From positions 1 to 60,765 of the forward strand of contig SVCX01000006.1 in assembly GCA_015058145.1 (NCBI GenBank): a DNA stretch of 60,765 nucleotides, given 5' to 3'. The stretch is from Clostridiales bacterium. GTDB lineage: Bacteria > Bacillota > Clostridia > Peptostreptococcales > Anaerovoracaceae. Shown here one piece after another: positions 1-8,746 of the stretch. The position numbers and the translations under genes were made by a program. Positions within the stretch are counted from its first letter, which is position 1. The number at the start of each line of letters is the position of its first letter. The notes under the pieces are model-generated. The model searched no databases. It saw only the letters and a list, made by a program, of their open reading frames with translations, and was not told the origin of the DNA.

Positions 1-18
1 CGTTCTGCGCGGTCTGTT

Positions 19-822
19 TTATTTGATATATAAGTCGACGGTTCGCCGTCCCCAGGATACCGCCTGCCCTCTCGAATTGAAGAACAGGTCGATGCGGTTG
101 CCCCTGATTGCGCCGCCTGTATCCTCTGCGTGAACTTCGCCATATCCCGGGACATAACCATAGGACCCCATGGCAACCACCCTGCGGTCTACAGCCATCG
201 TCCCTCTATGCGGCCAGGTTCCTGTTGCCGTTCTGTTGCCGGTATGCGTATAACCTGTAGCGACCACTGTGATCACCTTGCTGTATTTGACGCCGTTATA
301 GGATACCGCTGTGCCTTCAGCTACGACCTGTGTAACAGGCTTGCTGATGGTTTCTCTGGCGATTTCCTTCCGGCTCTGTTCGACTCCGCCGAGAGTCACG
401 ATTTCATACGTGACCTTGTCTTCTCCTTTGACCCCCTCGGTCGTGATCTTCGACTCGCCCTCCAGCAGATCGGACGTATACTCCGTCTTCGTCTTGAAGT
501 CCGTCGCTTCCGAAACTGTCTCTTTATGGATATCGTAAAGATCTATCTCAACGTCGGTTCCGTCATGCAGCGCTTTATTCATTCCCGGCTTCACCACGTC
601 CTTCTCATCCAGCGTCACATCCCAACCCCGGAGCATGTCGCTGACAGAATTCCGGATGGTCTTGTACTGGGCCGTCTGTCCGTTTACAGTGACCGTAATG
701 TCTTTGACGCTGTATGAAATCATGGCAAACAGCCCGATGATAATCAGGTTGCATCCGATTGCCAAGGCAAGGACCCTGCAGAATGTTCTGTTTTCATCAA
801 TCTTCTGCTTTAGCCAGTTCAT
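19..822 (-). CDS. G5 / 3D-domain cell-wall protein (YabE/Rpf-like)
   Basis: A 267-residue membrane-anchored wall protein. One N-terminal membrane segment (about residues 15-38) is followed by a DUF348-like domain, a G5 domain (about 110-185) and a C-terminal 3D domain. The 3D domain keeps its aspartates in MAVDRRV, AEDTGG and NRIDLFF. In this family the 3D domain is a double-psi barrel related to MltA lytic transglycosylases, so a role in peptidoglycan cleavage outside the cell is inferred. I chose the ATG at 822 because the longer frame has no membrane segment near its start and runs deep into the upstream gene; the chosen start overlaps the pepV stop by 26 bp, suggesting translational coupling. 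It is the last gene of the livK-like/nifU-like/pepV run. Confidence 0.85.
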   Translation of the reverse strand: MNWLKQKIDENRTFCRVLALAIGCNLIIIGLFAMISYSVKDITVTVNGQTAQYKTIRNSVSDMLRGWDVTLDEKDVVKPGMNKALHDGTDVEIDLYDIHKETVSEATDFKTKTEYTSDLLEGESKITTEGVKGEDKVTYEIVTLGGVEQSRKEIARETISKPVTQVVAEGTAVSYNGVKYSKVITVVATGYTHTGNRTATGTWPHRGTMAVDRRVVAMGSYGYVPGYGEVHAEDTGGAIRGNRIDLFFNSRGQAVSWGRRTVDLYIK

Positions 823-2227
823 AAACAGCCTCTGCGTAAATCTGCGCCAGCCGGACCATGTTGTCAGCGGATATCTTCTCGTTCTTCTGATGCCCCAACT
901 CCGGTTCACCCGGGAATCTGGCGCCAAAGGCAACGACATTCTCAAAAGCTCTGGCGTAAGTGCCGCCCCCGATTACGAGGGGTTCGCTTTCGCTGTCGCC
1001 CGTCTGTGAACGGTATACTCTCATCAGCGTTGAAACGAGCTGCGAATCTGCATCGATATTGATCGGCTTCTGCTCTCTGCCCTTGACGATACCGTATCCG
1101 TACTCGTCGAGTACCTCCATGATACCCGCGTAAACCTGCTCTCCGGTGCAACTGATCGGATATCTGATGTTGACCGTGAGTCTTACGGCATTCTTGTCCA
1201 GTTCAATTACAGCAGCGTTGAATGTAAGTTTTCCAGAATCCTCGTCTTCAAAAGCGCAGCCGATCCTCTCGCCGTGCAAGTCGCTGCCGATCCTGTTGTT
1301 ATAAAAATCCACGAAGTCCGCTGTTCCATCGTTGAGGAACGTGAGGTTCCCCAGAAAATCCATGAGGATCGATATGGCGTTCACTCCCTGATCAGGTTTT
1401 GCCGCGTGAGCGGACTTTCCGCGTACGCTGATTTCCAGACTTCTGCCGACGCCTTTGCAGCTGATATCCCAGCCGTTCTTCTCCGCGCAGCCGGCAACCG
1501 CTTCCCTGATAAACTCATATCCACCGCCTGCCGTATCGCTTACGACTGCCTTCGCAAAATCAGGAACTGCGTTGTGAACGGTTCCTCCGGTCAGAGAGCT
1601 GAGTTCCAGTCCTTTGCCTTTTGACTTAGGAAATTTCGCTATGATGTCGAAGGTCAGTATCCCCTTTTCTCCTCTGATGACCGGGAAATCGCCGTCCGGG
1701 GTAAACCCTGCGTCAGGGAAGTCCGGCGTCCGCTCCAGATAGTACTTCATGCCGCTCCATCCGGTCTCTTCATCGAGGCCCAAAATGAGTCGGATCGTCT
1801 TCGCTGGTTCGAATCCGCATTGCTTCAAGGCTTTCATCGCATAAAAAGACGCGATGACCGGCCCTTTGTCGTCCATGGCTCCGCGGCCATACACATAACC
1901 ATCTGCGATTTCTCCCCCGTAAGGTTCGAAATCCCAGCCGTCCCCTTCGGGCACCACGTCCAAATGACCCACAACGCCGATCACACCGTCTTCCGACCCG
2001 TCGAAATCGATGTGTCCACCGTAACCGTCGGCATCAAAAATACTGAAGCCCTCCTCTTCCCCCATTTCCAGCATAAGCCGGTAAGCCTTGTCAACTTCAT
2101 CGCCGAAAGGTTTCTCCCCTTCCGTCGCAACGGCAACACTCGGTATGGAGATAAGTTTGGACAGAGATGCGAGCATCTCTGTCCTGTTCTCAAGAATTTT
2201 ACTATTTACTGTTTCCAGAAATTCCAT
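797..2227 (-). CDS. pepV: M20 family dipeptidase PepV/Sapep
   Basis: A 476-residue cytosolic Zn-dependent dipeptidase. Metal-site motifs are visible: GHLDVV (H88), GAMDDKG (D119/D120) and DEETG (E153/E154). The length and the inserted lid domain match the PepV/Sapep branch rather than short M20 hydrolases. The ATG at 2227 is preceded by AAAGGACAG at good spacing. The longer in-frame start has no ribosome site and runs into the nifU-like gene. The family cleaves dipeptides released by peptide uptake, which fits a peptide-fermenting anaerobe. Its upstream neighbours are a NifU-like protein and an amino-acid binding lipoprotein, and its stop overlaps the G5/3D gene. Confidence 0.9.
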   Translation of the reverse strand: MEFLETVNSKILENRTEMLASLSKLISIPSVAVATEGEKPFGDEVDKAYRLMLEMGEEEGFSIFDADGYGGHIDFDGSEDGVIGVVGHLDVVPEGDGWDFEPYGGEIADGYVYGRGAMDDKGPVIASFYAMKALKQCGFEPAKTIRLILGLDEETGWSGMKYYLERTPDFPDAGFTPDGDFPVIRGEKGILTFDIIAKFPKSKGKGLELSSLTGGTVHNAVPDFAKAVVSDTAGGGYEFIREAVAGCAEKNGWDISCKGVGRSLEISVRGKSAHAAKPDQGVNAISILMDFLGNLTFLNDGTADFVDFYNNRIGSDLHGERIGCAFEDEDSGKLTFNAAVIELDKNAVRLTVNIRYPISCTGEQVYAGIMEVLDEYGYGIVKGREQKPINIDADSQLVSTLMRVYRSQTGDSESEPLVIGGGTYARAFENVVAFGARFPGEPELGHQKNEKISADNMVRLAQIYAEAVYELAKAED

Positions 2228-2252
2228 GTCTGTCCTTTGCCTCTGCCGCGTG

Positions 2253-2477
2253 TTACTGTACGGCTTCAACACCTTTGATTTCAGGATAGCTCTCCTGAAG
2301 GATTCTCTCGACGACGCCCTTGATGGTCATCTGAGCTCCCGGACATCCTGCGCAGTGGCCCTTGAGTCTAACCTTGACGATATTGTCTTCTGTATATTCT
2401 ACGAACTCAATATCTCCGCCATCTCTCTGCAGGAATGGTCTGATCTGATCCAGCGCGTTGTTGATTTTCTCTTCCAT
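2253..2477 (-). CDS. NifU C-terminal-domain Fe-S scaffold-like protein
   Basis: A 74-residue protein consisting of a single NifU-like domain. It carries the CAGCPGAQ motif (CxxC) that binds a transient [4Fe-4S] cluster in Nfu-type carriers. The start codon is preceded by GAAGGGAG. In Clostridia such stand-alone Nfu domains probably deliver clusters to apo-enzymes; the client is not evident here, although the window encodes several Fe-S enzymes (IorA, three radical SAM or U32 proteins). It sits 16 bp downstream of the binding-lipoprotein gene and 25 bp before pepV, hence in the same transcript. Confidence 0.9.
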   Translation of the reverse strand: MEEKINNALDQIRPFLQRDGGDIEFVEYTEDNIVKVRLKGHCAGCPGAQMTIKGVVERILQESYPEIKGVEAVQ

Positions 2478-2493
2478 TATCTTTCTCCCTTCT

Positions 2494-3732
2494 TTATTTA
2501 AGAGCTTCGACCGTATAGATCGTAGCCATCTTGCCTTTTTCCCATGTGTTTATATATGCCGTCTTGATCGGGTCTCCGTTCTGATTGAAATTAATCAGTC
2601 CGGTCGCTCCTTCGAAACTATACTGGGCATCCGCCAAAATATCGTTCACTTCCTCGCTCGTCGCGTCATCCGCTGCCTTATCGATGGCGTCGACCGCCAC
2701 GAAATAGGCGTCATACCCCAGGGCCATCGCTTCAGTCGGTTCGCTGTCGTTTCCGAATTCTTCAGCATAAGCCTTGAGAAAACTCTGTCTCTCCTTGGTG
2801 ACAGCTTCTCCCTCGATGCCGCTGTTGTCCGCAGAGAAGAACTGTACGAAAGCCAGATTGGAAGCCTTCACATTATCGTTCAGGAGTTTGACAAACTCCT
2901 CGTTTCCCCATTCAGAATCTCCCAGGAAAGTAACTTTCAGGCCCATCTCAGCCGCCTGGTTGATGATGTTCGCTGCATCTGTATAATCGCCCGGCAGAAT
3001 CACTTTATCTACCTTGGATTTTGCCAGCTTGCCGAGTAGTTCGCTGAAGTCCTTCTGACCCGTTGTGTACTCCTCATAGAATGCAATGGAATCATCGTTC
3101 TCCGTTTCCGCTTTCATACGATCCGTGAATGCAGTCGCTTCCGCCAGGGCCACGTCATTGTCCGAAGGCAAAAGCACTCCGGCGACATTTTCATTTTCTG
3201 ACTCCAATATATATCTTGCGAGAAGATCCCCCTGATTGGATGTGACGTAACATACTCTGTAATAGAATCTGTTGTTCACCGTCACCAGAGGATTCGTATT
3301 GGTGATTGCTATGGCCGGAATCTTCGCTTCCTTTATGTACGGTGACGCCGCCAGCGAATATACGTTGCCGTAACTGCCCAGAATGACCATCGGTTTCTTG
3401 TCCACCAGTGTCTTGGCCGCTGTCTCTGCCGCGTCGATATCTGATTTGTCATCGGAAAACATGAGAGAGATAAGTTTTCCGTTAACGTTCGGATGCACTT
3501 TGTTCGCCAGCTGGATTCCCCTGATCTCGTCTTCGGCAGCTTTTGAATCGGCGCCGGTGACAGGCTCAAGCACGCCTATGAGTATAGTCGTGTCCTTTTC
3601 CTGCTTGTCTATGAACGCAGACTTGAAATTGTCCCACGTGGTGCATCCGGACAGAGCCGTCATGCAAACCACAAGCAGCGCTATGAAAATTGTTGTTCTG
3701 ATTTTTGTTGTCATTTTTACTTTATTGCACAT
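2494..3732 (-). CDS. ABC transporter substrate-binding lipoprotein, branched-chain amino acid (LivK) type
   Basis: A 412-residue periplasmic-binding-fold type I protein (Peripla_BP_6). A signal sequence ends in the lipobox LSGC (Cys30), so it should be a lipid-anchored solute receptor. GVLEPVTG near the mature N-terminus and GSYGNVYS are typical of Leu/Ile/Val receptors. The permease and ATPase genes are not in the window, so the ligand is unknown. An alternative ATG lies at 3714; neither start has a Shine-Dalgarno. The -10 box at 3741-3746 puts the transcript start close to the ATG at 3732, so translation may be leaderless or nearly so. It is the first gene of a four-gene minus-strand operon. 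Confidence 0.85.
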   Translation of the reverse strand: MCNKVKMTTKIRTTIFIALLVVCMTALSGCTTWDNFKSAFIDKQEKDTTILIGVLEPVTGADSKAAEDEIRGIQLANKVHPNVNGKLISLMFSDDKSDIDAAETAAKTLVDKKPMVILGSYGNVYSLAASPYIKEAKIPAIAITNTNPLVTVNNRFYYRVCYVTSNQGDLLARYILESENENVAGVLLPSDNDVALAEATAFTDRMKAETENDDSIAFYEEYTTGQKDFSELLGKLAKSKVDKVILPGDYTDAANIINQAAEMGLKVTFLGDSEWGNEEFVKLLNDNVKASNLAFVQFFSADNSGIEGEAVTKERQSFLKAYAEEFGNDSEPTEAMALGYDAYFVAVDAIDKAADDATSEEVNDILADAQYSFEGATGLINFNQNGDPIKTAYINTWEKGKMATIYTVEALK

Positions 3733-3740
3733 ACATAGTT

Positions 3741-3769
3741 ATTATACATAAAAAGTCTTAGCAGGTAAA
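3741..3769 (-). promoter_or_regulatory. sigma-A promoter of the livK-like operon
   Basis: On the minus strand: -35 TTTACC (3764-3769), 17-bp spacer, -10 TATAAT (3741-3746). Confidence 0.65.
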
Positions 3770-3781
3770 GGACTGCTGTTC

Positions 3782-3808
3782 GGAGGTCCACTGCAGGACC
3801 TCCTTTTT
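3782..3808 (+). terminator. intrinsic terminator with no upstream plus-strand gene
   Basis: GGAGGTCC, 6-nt loop, GGACCTCC, then TTTTT on the plus strand. The gene to the left is transcribed away from it, so it does not terminate any gene in the window. Its T-tract runs directly into the extended -10 promoter of the M3 peptidase gene. Confidence 0.7.
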
Positions 3809-3811
3809 GTA

Positions 3812-3820
3812 TGTTATAAT
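3812..3820 (+). promoter_or_regulatory. extended -10 promoter of the M3 peptidase gene
   Basis: TGtTATAAT at 3812-3820. The -35 position falls inside the preceding hairpin and has no TTGACA-like hexamer. The predicted start near 3827 gives a leader of about 26 nt containing AAAGGGTGG before the ATG at 3853. Confidence 0.65.
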
Positions 3821-3852
3821 GGTTGCATCACGACAGACAAAGGGTGGCTTTC

Positions 3853-5643
3853 ATGAACAGCACAAACAATAAACAACTGAAACATCTCCGTAAGGCGAAG
3901 ACTCTTCTGAGTCTGATCCTTGCTTTTGCGTTGGCGTTAACAGGAACTTTTGCGCTGACAGGCTGCAGCGACAAGAAGAATCCAAGTGCCGATGTGTCGA
4001 AGGGTATCGCGGGCGTTGAGTACTACCACTACGACCCGGCGAATTTCAAAAGTATGTGCGACAAACTGGAAGACCTTGCAGCGGGAAACGATGCGGCGGC
4101 TGTAATCAACCAATACGATAAGCTGTATGAAGAATATCTGGAACTTGATACGCTGTACTCTGTCATTTACGTTATGTACTCTACGGACGTAACAAACGAC
4201 TACTATTCGAAAGAACAAATCTACGCCTACGACAATCTGCAAAAGTGTAACGATAGACTTTGCGAAGTCTGCCGTAAAATCACCGAGGGCCCGTGTGCGG
4301 ACAAGTTCCGGGAGCACGTCGGCAAGGGCGCCTTCGACGCCTTTGCGGGATACCGGGTTCTGTCCAAGCGGGAAAAGGATCTCATGAAGCAGGAGAAGGA
4401 ACTCGTCGATGACTACTACGATGCAATCGAGAAAGCGGAGGACGCGACCTACCCTTACAAAGGCAAGGAATGGAACTTTGACATGATATCCGGAGATCAG
4501 GGGAATGAACTTGCTTATTCGGACTACAATGGCTACGTCGAGATCTATGACGGCCTGCTCAAGATGGCCAACGACAGCGCCGGCCCGATTTATCTTGATT
4601 TGGTCGACATTCGAACTGAACTGGCGAATCTGGCAGGATATGATAATTACGCAGCCTATGCGGATGAAGAGGAATACTGCAGAGATTACTCCGATGCGGA
4701 CATCGAGCAGCTGCATAGTGACGTGAAGAAGGTTTCCCAGGAGTATTTTGACATCTATTATTCCAGTTATTCGGATGACGGAGGGAAAGCCCTTCCGAAG
4801 ATGACGACGAAGAAGCTGCTGAAAACTCTGCAGAAATACAGCAATCTGATCGATGATATGACAGCCGAGTCCGTGCAGCAGATGCTCGATGAGAATCTGT
4901 TTACGATTGGTGATGAAAAAAACCGTCAGGACGGTGCTTTCACGACGTATATTTCCAAGACAAACTGTCCATTCATCTCTATGACGTTGGACGGGCAAAG
5001 AGACTTCATCGTACTCTCCCATGAGTTCGGTCACTTCGTTGAGTTCAACAATGAAAAGACATCGAATGTTCTGACTGACAGCGATAACCTCGATCTTGCG
5101 GAGATTGCGTCCAATGGACTGCAGGGGCTCATGACCAACTATTATGATGAAATCTACAAAGGCAGCGCGGAGAAAGCCAAGAAAGATGCCGTCGGCGAAC
5201 TTCTCCAAAACGTAATCGACGGCTGCGTTGAGGATGAATTCCAACGTGGCATATATGAAAACCCCGACATGTCTTTGGATGAAATCAACAAGCTCTACTC
5301 GGAGACTTACGCGAAATACAACACCTGGGCAGAGGGCGACCCGGGTTACTCCTGGGTGTTCGTCTCACACAATTTCGAGGCCCCTATGTATTACATCAGC
5401 TATACCGTCAGCGCTTTGGCCGCACTGCAAATCTGGAATCAGAGCAGCAAGGATTTCGACGGAGCTGTGAAGACCTGGGAGAAGTTTATCAAGAAAGGAA
5501 CTCATAACAAGACGTACCTTGACGTCGTCGACAAATGCGGGCTTCTGAAGTTCACCGAAAAAGGCGCCGTCAAGAAAATATGCAAGCCAGCGCTCAAGGC
5601 TATCAGCAACGGTCCGGAGCTCAATTATGACTTTGAAAATTAA
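3853..5643 (+). CDS. M3 family oligoendopeptidase-like lipoprotein
   Basis: A 596-residue zinc peptidase of the thimet/PepF (M3) superfamily. The signal sequence ends in LTGC, so it is predicted to be a surface lipoprotein rather than the usual cytosolic PepF. The zinc site is HEFGH (H390, E391, H394), with a downstream glutamate in EIASNG (about E417) as the expected third ligand. The start at 3853 has AAAGGGTGG upstream; the longer TTG frame begins at the promoter itself. The expected role is trimming of extracellular oligopeptides for uptake. Its 3' end overlaps the MBL-fold gene by 17 bp, so the two are probably co-translated. Confidence 0.87.
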   Translation: MNSTNNKQLKHLRKAKTLLSLILAFALALTGTFALTGCSDKKNPSADVSKGIAGVEYYHYDPANFKSMCDKLEDLAAGNDAAAVINQYDKLYEEYLELDTLYSVIYVMYSTDVTNDYYSKEQIYAYDNLQKCNDRLCEVCRKITEGPCADKFREHVGKGAFDAFAGYRVLSKREKDLMKQEKELVDDYYDAIEKAEDATYPYKGKEWNFDMISGDQGNELAYSDYNGYVEIYDGLLKMANDSAGPIYLDLVDIRTELANLAGYDNYAAYADEEEYCRDYSDADIEQLHSDVKKVSQEYFDIYYSSYSDDGGKALPKMTTKKLLKTLQKYSNLIDDMTAESVQQMLDENLFTIGDEKNRQDGAFTTYISKTNCPFISMTLDGQRDFIVLSHEFGHFVEFNNEKTSNVLTDSDNLDLAEIASNGLQGLMTNYYDEIYKGSAEKAKKDAVGELLQNVIDGCVEDEFQRGIYENPDMSLDEINKLYSETYAKYNTWAEGDPGYSWVFVSHNFEAPMYYISYTVSALAALQIWNQSSKDFDGAVKTWEKFIKKGTHNKTYLDVVDKCGLLKFTEKGAVKKICKPALKAISNGPELNYDFEN

Positions 5644-6865
5644 CATTATACGGGGTCAGAACCAGATTGGCGGCTCCATCATAGAAGTTTATACGGAACA
5701 ATCGCGCATCATACTCGATGCCGGCGCGAACATGGGCGAGCGCAAACTGCGGACTTTTGTGCCGGATGTTGACGGACTCTTTGAAGGGAAACCGGCTTAC
5801 GACGCTGTCTTTGTCTCCCATTACCACTCGGATCACATGGGGCTGCTGAAATATGTAGTACCCGGCATTCCAATCTATATGGGCCGCGATGCTTACAACA
5901 TCGCCCGCGCCATGAGCGAATACAAAGGCAAGAAGCTCGACTTTTCGCCTACTCTGATGGACGCCGGCGTGCCGGTCACTGTCGGAGATATTACACTCAC
6001 GCCTGTGCTATGCGATCATTCTGCCTATGGAACATTTATGTTCCTGATTCGCGCCTGCGGAAAGACTGTCCTCTACTCAGCCGATTTTCGCTCGACGGGA
6101 CGAATGGATTTCAGCGCTCTGCTTGAAGAACTGCCGGAAGTCGACGTTCTTATTACGGAGGGAACCACCCTCTCCCGCGGTCTGGATTTTCATGAACCAA
6201 GGGAGCAGGAGCTTGAAGATTTTGCAGTAGAAACACTGGCCGGTCGCAAAGGCCCCGCCCTCGTATATCTCTCTGCGCAGAATGTGGACCGGATTGTAAC
6301 AGCTTACAACGCCGCGCGCCGCAGCAGCAGACGCTTCATCATGGATGAACTGACGGCATTGATCGCTGAAACGGCCGGATTGAAGATAGACGGATCTGTG
6401 CTGCGCGCCTCCCATTCACTGGCCGATCTGGGCGAGATCGTCGCAACGAGCGTAGGTGGTGGCCTTAGCAAACACCGTAGAGCGACCGTTTTCCCAGCCG
6501 TATCCGAGCGCAAAGCCTTTGCATCCAATGATTTCATGCTCTGTTTTACGCCGCAGAGTCTGATCAACTTCCAGAAGGTGCTTCATCGCACTTCCTTTAA
6601 GGACGGAGTGCTGTTCCTCGCGCGCCGTGAAACAGAAATACTAAAACCGGCTGCCTCAGCATTCATTTCATTTATGAAATCCATTGGCGCTGAAGTGCCG
6701 GTTCTTCATACAAGCGGTCACGCGGACAGCGATACCATAGACCGCCTGATCCGCGATGTCCGTCCTTCTGTTATCATCCCTGTTCACACAGAACTGGCCG
6801 AGTGGTTCGCCCGTTACGAGGACGAATGCATCGTCATCTATGACTGTAAGGATTATGAGGTTTAA
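5627..6865 (+). CDS. MBL-fold / beta-CASP metallohydrolase (RNase J-like)
   Basis: A 412-residue metallo-beta-lactamase-fold protein with the dinuclear zinc motif SHYHSDHMG (H65, H67, D69, H70). A later DHSAYG supplies another histidine, and a C-terminal HTSGHAD and PVHTE arrangement is typical of beta-CASP/RMMBL nucleases. At 412 residues it is shorter than RNase J (about 555) and lacks the RNase J C-terminal domain, so it belongs to the uncharacterised RNase J-like or mRNA-processing-like group. Nuclease activity is inferred. It is translationally coupled to the M3 peptidase gene. Its stop codon overlaps the stop of the convergent Card1-like gene within the sequence TTTAAA. Confidence 0.8.
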   Translation: MTLKINIIRGQNQIGGSIIEVYTEQSRIILDAGANMGERKLRTFVPDVDGLFEGKPAYDAVFVSHYHSDHMGLLKYVVPGIPIYMGRDAYNIARAMSEYKGKKLDFSPTLMDAGVPVTVGDITLTPVLCDHSAYGTFMFLIRACGKTVLYSADFRSTGRMDFSALLEELPEVDVLITEGTTLSRGLDFHEPREQELEDFAVETLAGRKGPALVYLSAQNVDRIVTAYNAARRSSRRFIMDELTALIAETAGLKIDGSVLRASHSLADLGEIVATSVGGGLSKHRRATVFPAVSERKAFASNDFMLCFTPQSLINFQKVLHRTSFKDGVLFLARRETEILKPAASAFISFMKSIGAEVPVLHTSGHADSDTIDRLIRDVRPSVIIPVHTELAEWFARYEDECIVIYDCKDYEV

Positions 6866-8022
6866 ATCTCCTGTTTGAGTCTCTTGACCAAACGGTCTTT
6901 GGTGAGGTCTCCCAGTTCAATCACTTCGATATTCAATTCCGCCGCTCTCATACGCATGAGGGCGCGATTTCTATTGGCAGGAGCGGAGGTCACGATGATG
7001 GCCCGGGACCGTCTGCCTCCGAATCTGTCACGCAGAATCGCCAGCTCATTCAAGGCTTCCGTCCGGATATCGCTGGTCTTGCAGCTGATGAACACGGGCT
7101 CGATACCCTGCACTGCGACAACGTCGATTTCATTTGTAACGGCATTTCGCTGAGTTGATCCGCCTTCCCAATTCACCACCGCACTGAGTACAACATCGTC
7201 GTAGCATCCCGCTTCCAGACAGGCGCTGTAAACCTGCAGTTCCAAAACAGATCCGATATCCCGCAGCCAGAACCTAACCACTTCATCAGGGAATTCAAAA
7301 CTGATCCTGTCCTGCTCGATTTGAAGATTTCTGATCAGGCCTGCACCGCTGAGTTCACGAAGCAGTTCCTCGTCCGCCGTCACTCTGCCATGATCCACCT
7401 TGACCGTCTTCTCACCTTCCGCGCTGAGCACACCGGGTTCTGATGAGGAAACCGCCTGCATGTATCCAATCTGCCTGCGCCAGATTCTGCGGTACTTGCG
7501 GAAAATCGCAAACAGCAGATCGATCTGCGGAAGCTTGTTCTTCAGTTCTTCGTTATCTTCTCTTCCCGGGAGCAATGTGCCGCCGGCCATGAGAAAACAG
7601 GACCTCGCATCCAGTGTCACATTGCACGGCAGGCTTCTGGCGAATGGCGCGTTCTGAATCTCAAAGAAAGAATTCTTACTGTGACTGTAAGTGAACACCG
7701 GCGTATCACCGCAGGCCGTTCCAGCCGCGAACAGAGAAGCGTCTGTTCCTCCTGAAATATCGATGGCGCAATCCTCATGTGTCTCGAGAATCGTCCGCAG
7801 TTGTTTCTCCACCTTAGCCGCATCCAACAGACTCACCGGCACCATCGTCAGCTTCACCTGACAGCCCCGGTATTCGAAGTACTTGCTTAGGGACTCCCGC
7901 AGTGCTTTATCCGACACCGCTTCCGGCGGACAAAGCATAATCATTTCCTCCGGTCGGAACATCTCCGTGCCGAGAACGTTTTCTAATGGTCTTTCGTCGT
8001 ATAATTCAATCAGTGTTTTCAT
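6862..8022 (-). CDS. Card1/Can2-like DUF1887 protein (CARF domain plus PD-(D/E)XK nuclease), orphan
   Basis: A 386-residue protein. The N-terminal Rossmann-like CARF domain (about 1-150) carries DISGGTD (88-94), the equivalent of the nucleotide-sensing loop of DUF1887 proteins. A middle winged-helix-like part is followed by a C-terminal restriction-endonuclease fold (about 255-386) with GSVLE (E261), NEID (D300) and ISCK (K315). In characterised relatives (Card1, Can2) cyclic tetra-adenylate made by type III CRISPR-Cas binds the CARF domain and activates nicking of nucleic acid. No cas gene or repeat array occurs in this window, so the activating signal is unknown. The residue two before the catalytic lysine is Ser rather than the Glu of a textbook ExK motif. 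The gene appears leaderless. Confidence 0.75.
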   Translation of the reverse strand: MKTLIELYDERPLENVLGTEMFRPEEMIMLCPPEAVSDKALRESLSKYFEYRGCQVKLTMVPVSLLDAAKVEKQLRTILETHEDCAIDISGGTDASLFAAGTACGDTPVFTYSHSKNSFFEIQNAPFARSLPCNVTLDARSCFLMAGGTLLPGREDNEELKNKLPQIDLLFAIFRKYRRIWRRQIGYMQAVSSSEPGVLSAEGEKTVKVDHGRVTADEELLRELSGAGLIRNLQIEQDRISFEFPDEVVRFWLRDIGSVLELQVYSACLEAGCYDDVVLSAVVNWEGGSTQRNAVTNEIDVVAVQGIEPVFISCKTSDIRTEALNELAILRDRFGGRRSRAIIVTSAPANRNRALMRMRAAELNIEVIELGDLTKDRLVKRLKQEI

Positions 8023-8028
8023 GGGTCA

Positions 8029-8037
8029 ATTATAACA
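8029..8037 (-). promoter_or_regulatory. extended -10 promoter of the Card1-like gene (leaderless)
   Basis: TGtTATAAT on the minus strand; TATAAT is 8029-8034, exactly 6 bp before the ATG at 8022. This leaves no room for a Shine-Dalgarno. The -35 position lies inside the adjacent terminator hairpin. Confidence 0.65.
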
Positions 8038-8067
8038 TAAGAGAGGTCTGATTTCTCAGACCTCTCT
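8029..8067 (-). terminator. terminator of the rubrerythrin gene
   Basis: An 11-bp perfect stem (AGAGAGGTCTG and its complement, 8040-8050 and 8057-8067) with a 6-nt loop. On the minus strand it is followed by the T-rich TTATGTTATAATT, which is also the next promoter. Confidence 0.65.
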
Positions 8068-8100
8068 GTTTCGCTTTCTTATTAAGGCCTCGGCCACCGC

Positions 8101-8640
8101 TTAGAAATATCTCTTCAGCAGTCCTTCGAATGCCTTGCCGTGTCTTGCTTCGTCTCTAGCCATTTCGTGAACGGTGTCGTGGATCGCGTCCAGACCCAGC
8201 TCCTTCGCTCTCTTAGCCAGAGCAGTCTTGCCTGCAGTCGCGCCGTTCTCAGCGTCAACTCTCATCTCGAGGTTCTTCTTCGTTGAGTCTGTAACGACTT
8301 CGCCGAGCAGTTCTGCGAACTTAGCAGCGTGCTCTGCCTCTTCGTAAGCAGCCTTCTCCCAGTAGAGGCCGATTTCAGGATAGCCTTCTCTGTGAGCGAC
8401 TCTGGCCATAGCCAGATACATACCTACTTCTGAGCATTCGCCATTGAAGTTGTCTCTAAGACCCTGAACGATCTCTTCGTCAACGCCCTGCGCTACGCCT
8501 ACTACGTGCTCAGCAGCCCATTCTCTTTCGCCTTCTTCTACTTTGTTAAACTTCTCTGCAGGAACTCCGCACTGAGGGCACTTTTCCGGTGGGGTATCGC
8601 CTTCATGGGTGTATCCGCAAATTGAACATGTCCACTTCAT
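8101..8640 (-). CDS. reverse rubrerythrin
   Basis: A 179-residue peroxide-scavenging di-iron protein with the domain order reversed: an N-terminal rubredoxin domain (C5, C8, C21, C24) followed by the ferritin-like four-helix domain with its ExxH-type metal ligands ([27 protein letters not shown]). Clostridia use this arrangement for NADH-dependent reduction of H2O2 and O2. AGGAGG lies 7 bp before the ATG. It has its own strong promoter and its own terminator, so it is a monocistronic oxidative-stress gene. Confidence 0.95.
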   Translation of the reverse strand: MKWTCSICGYTHEGDTPPEKCPQCGVPAEKFNKVEEGEREWAAEHVVGVAQGVDEEIVQGLRDNFNGECSEVGMYLAMARVAHREGYPEIGLYWEKAAYEEAEHAAKFAELLGEVVTDSTKKNLEMRVDAENGATAGKTALAKRAKELGLDAIHDTVHEMARDEARHGKAFEGLLKRYF

Positions 8641-8711
8641 TTTTTTATCCTCCTGTAAATATTAATTTCCACTGTTCGTGATTATATCACATTGGTAACC
8701 CCTTTGTCCAT

Positions 8712-8740
8712 ATTATACTAATTTAGTCCAGATTAGTCAA
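8712..8740 (-). promoter_or_regulatory. sigma-A promoter of rubrerythrin with direct repeats in the spacer
   Basis: -35 TTGACT (8735-8740), 17-bp spacer, -10 TATAAT (8712-8717). GACTAA occurs twice, 10 bp apart (8733-8738 and 8723-8728), covering the -35 and the spacer. A second possible promoter, TGGACA-N18-TATAAT, lies just downstream. Confidence 0.7.
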
Positions 8741-8746
8741 TCCTTT

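Noticed and set aside
3937-5244. 435-codon open frame antisense to the M3 peptidase gene
   Set aside because: It is hydrophobic but has no ribosome site and no recognisable domain. It mirrors the codon pattern of a well-supported zinc peptidase on the other strand.
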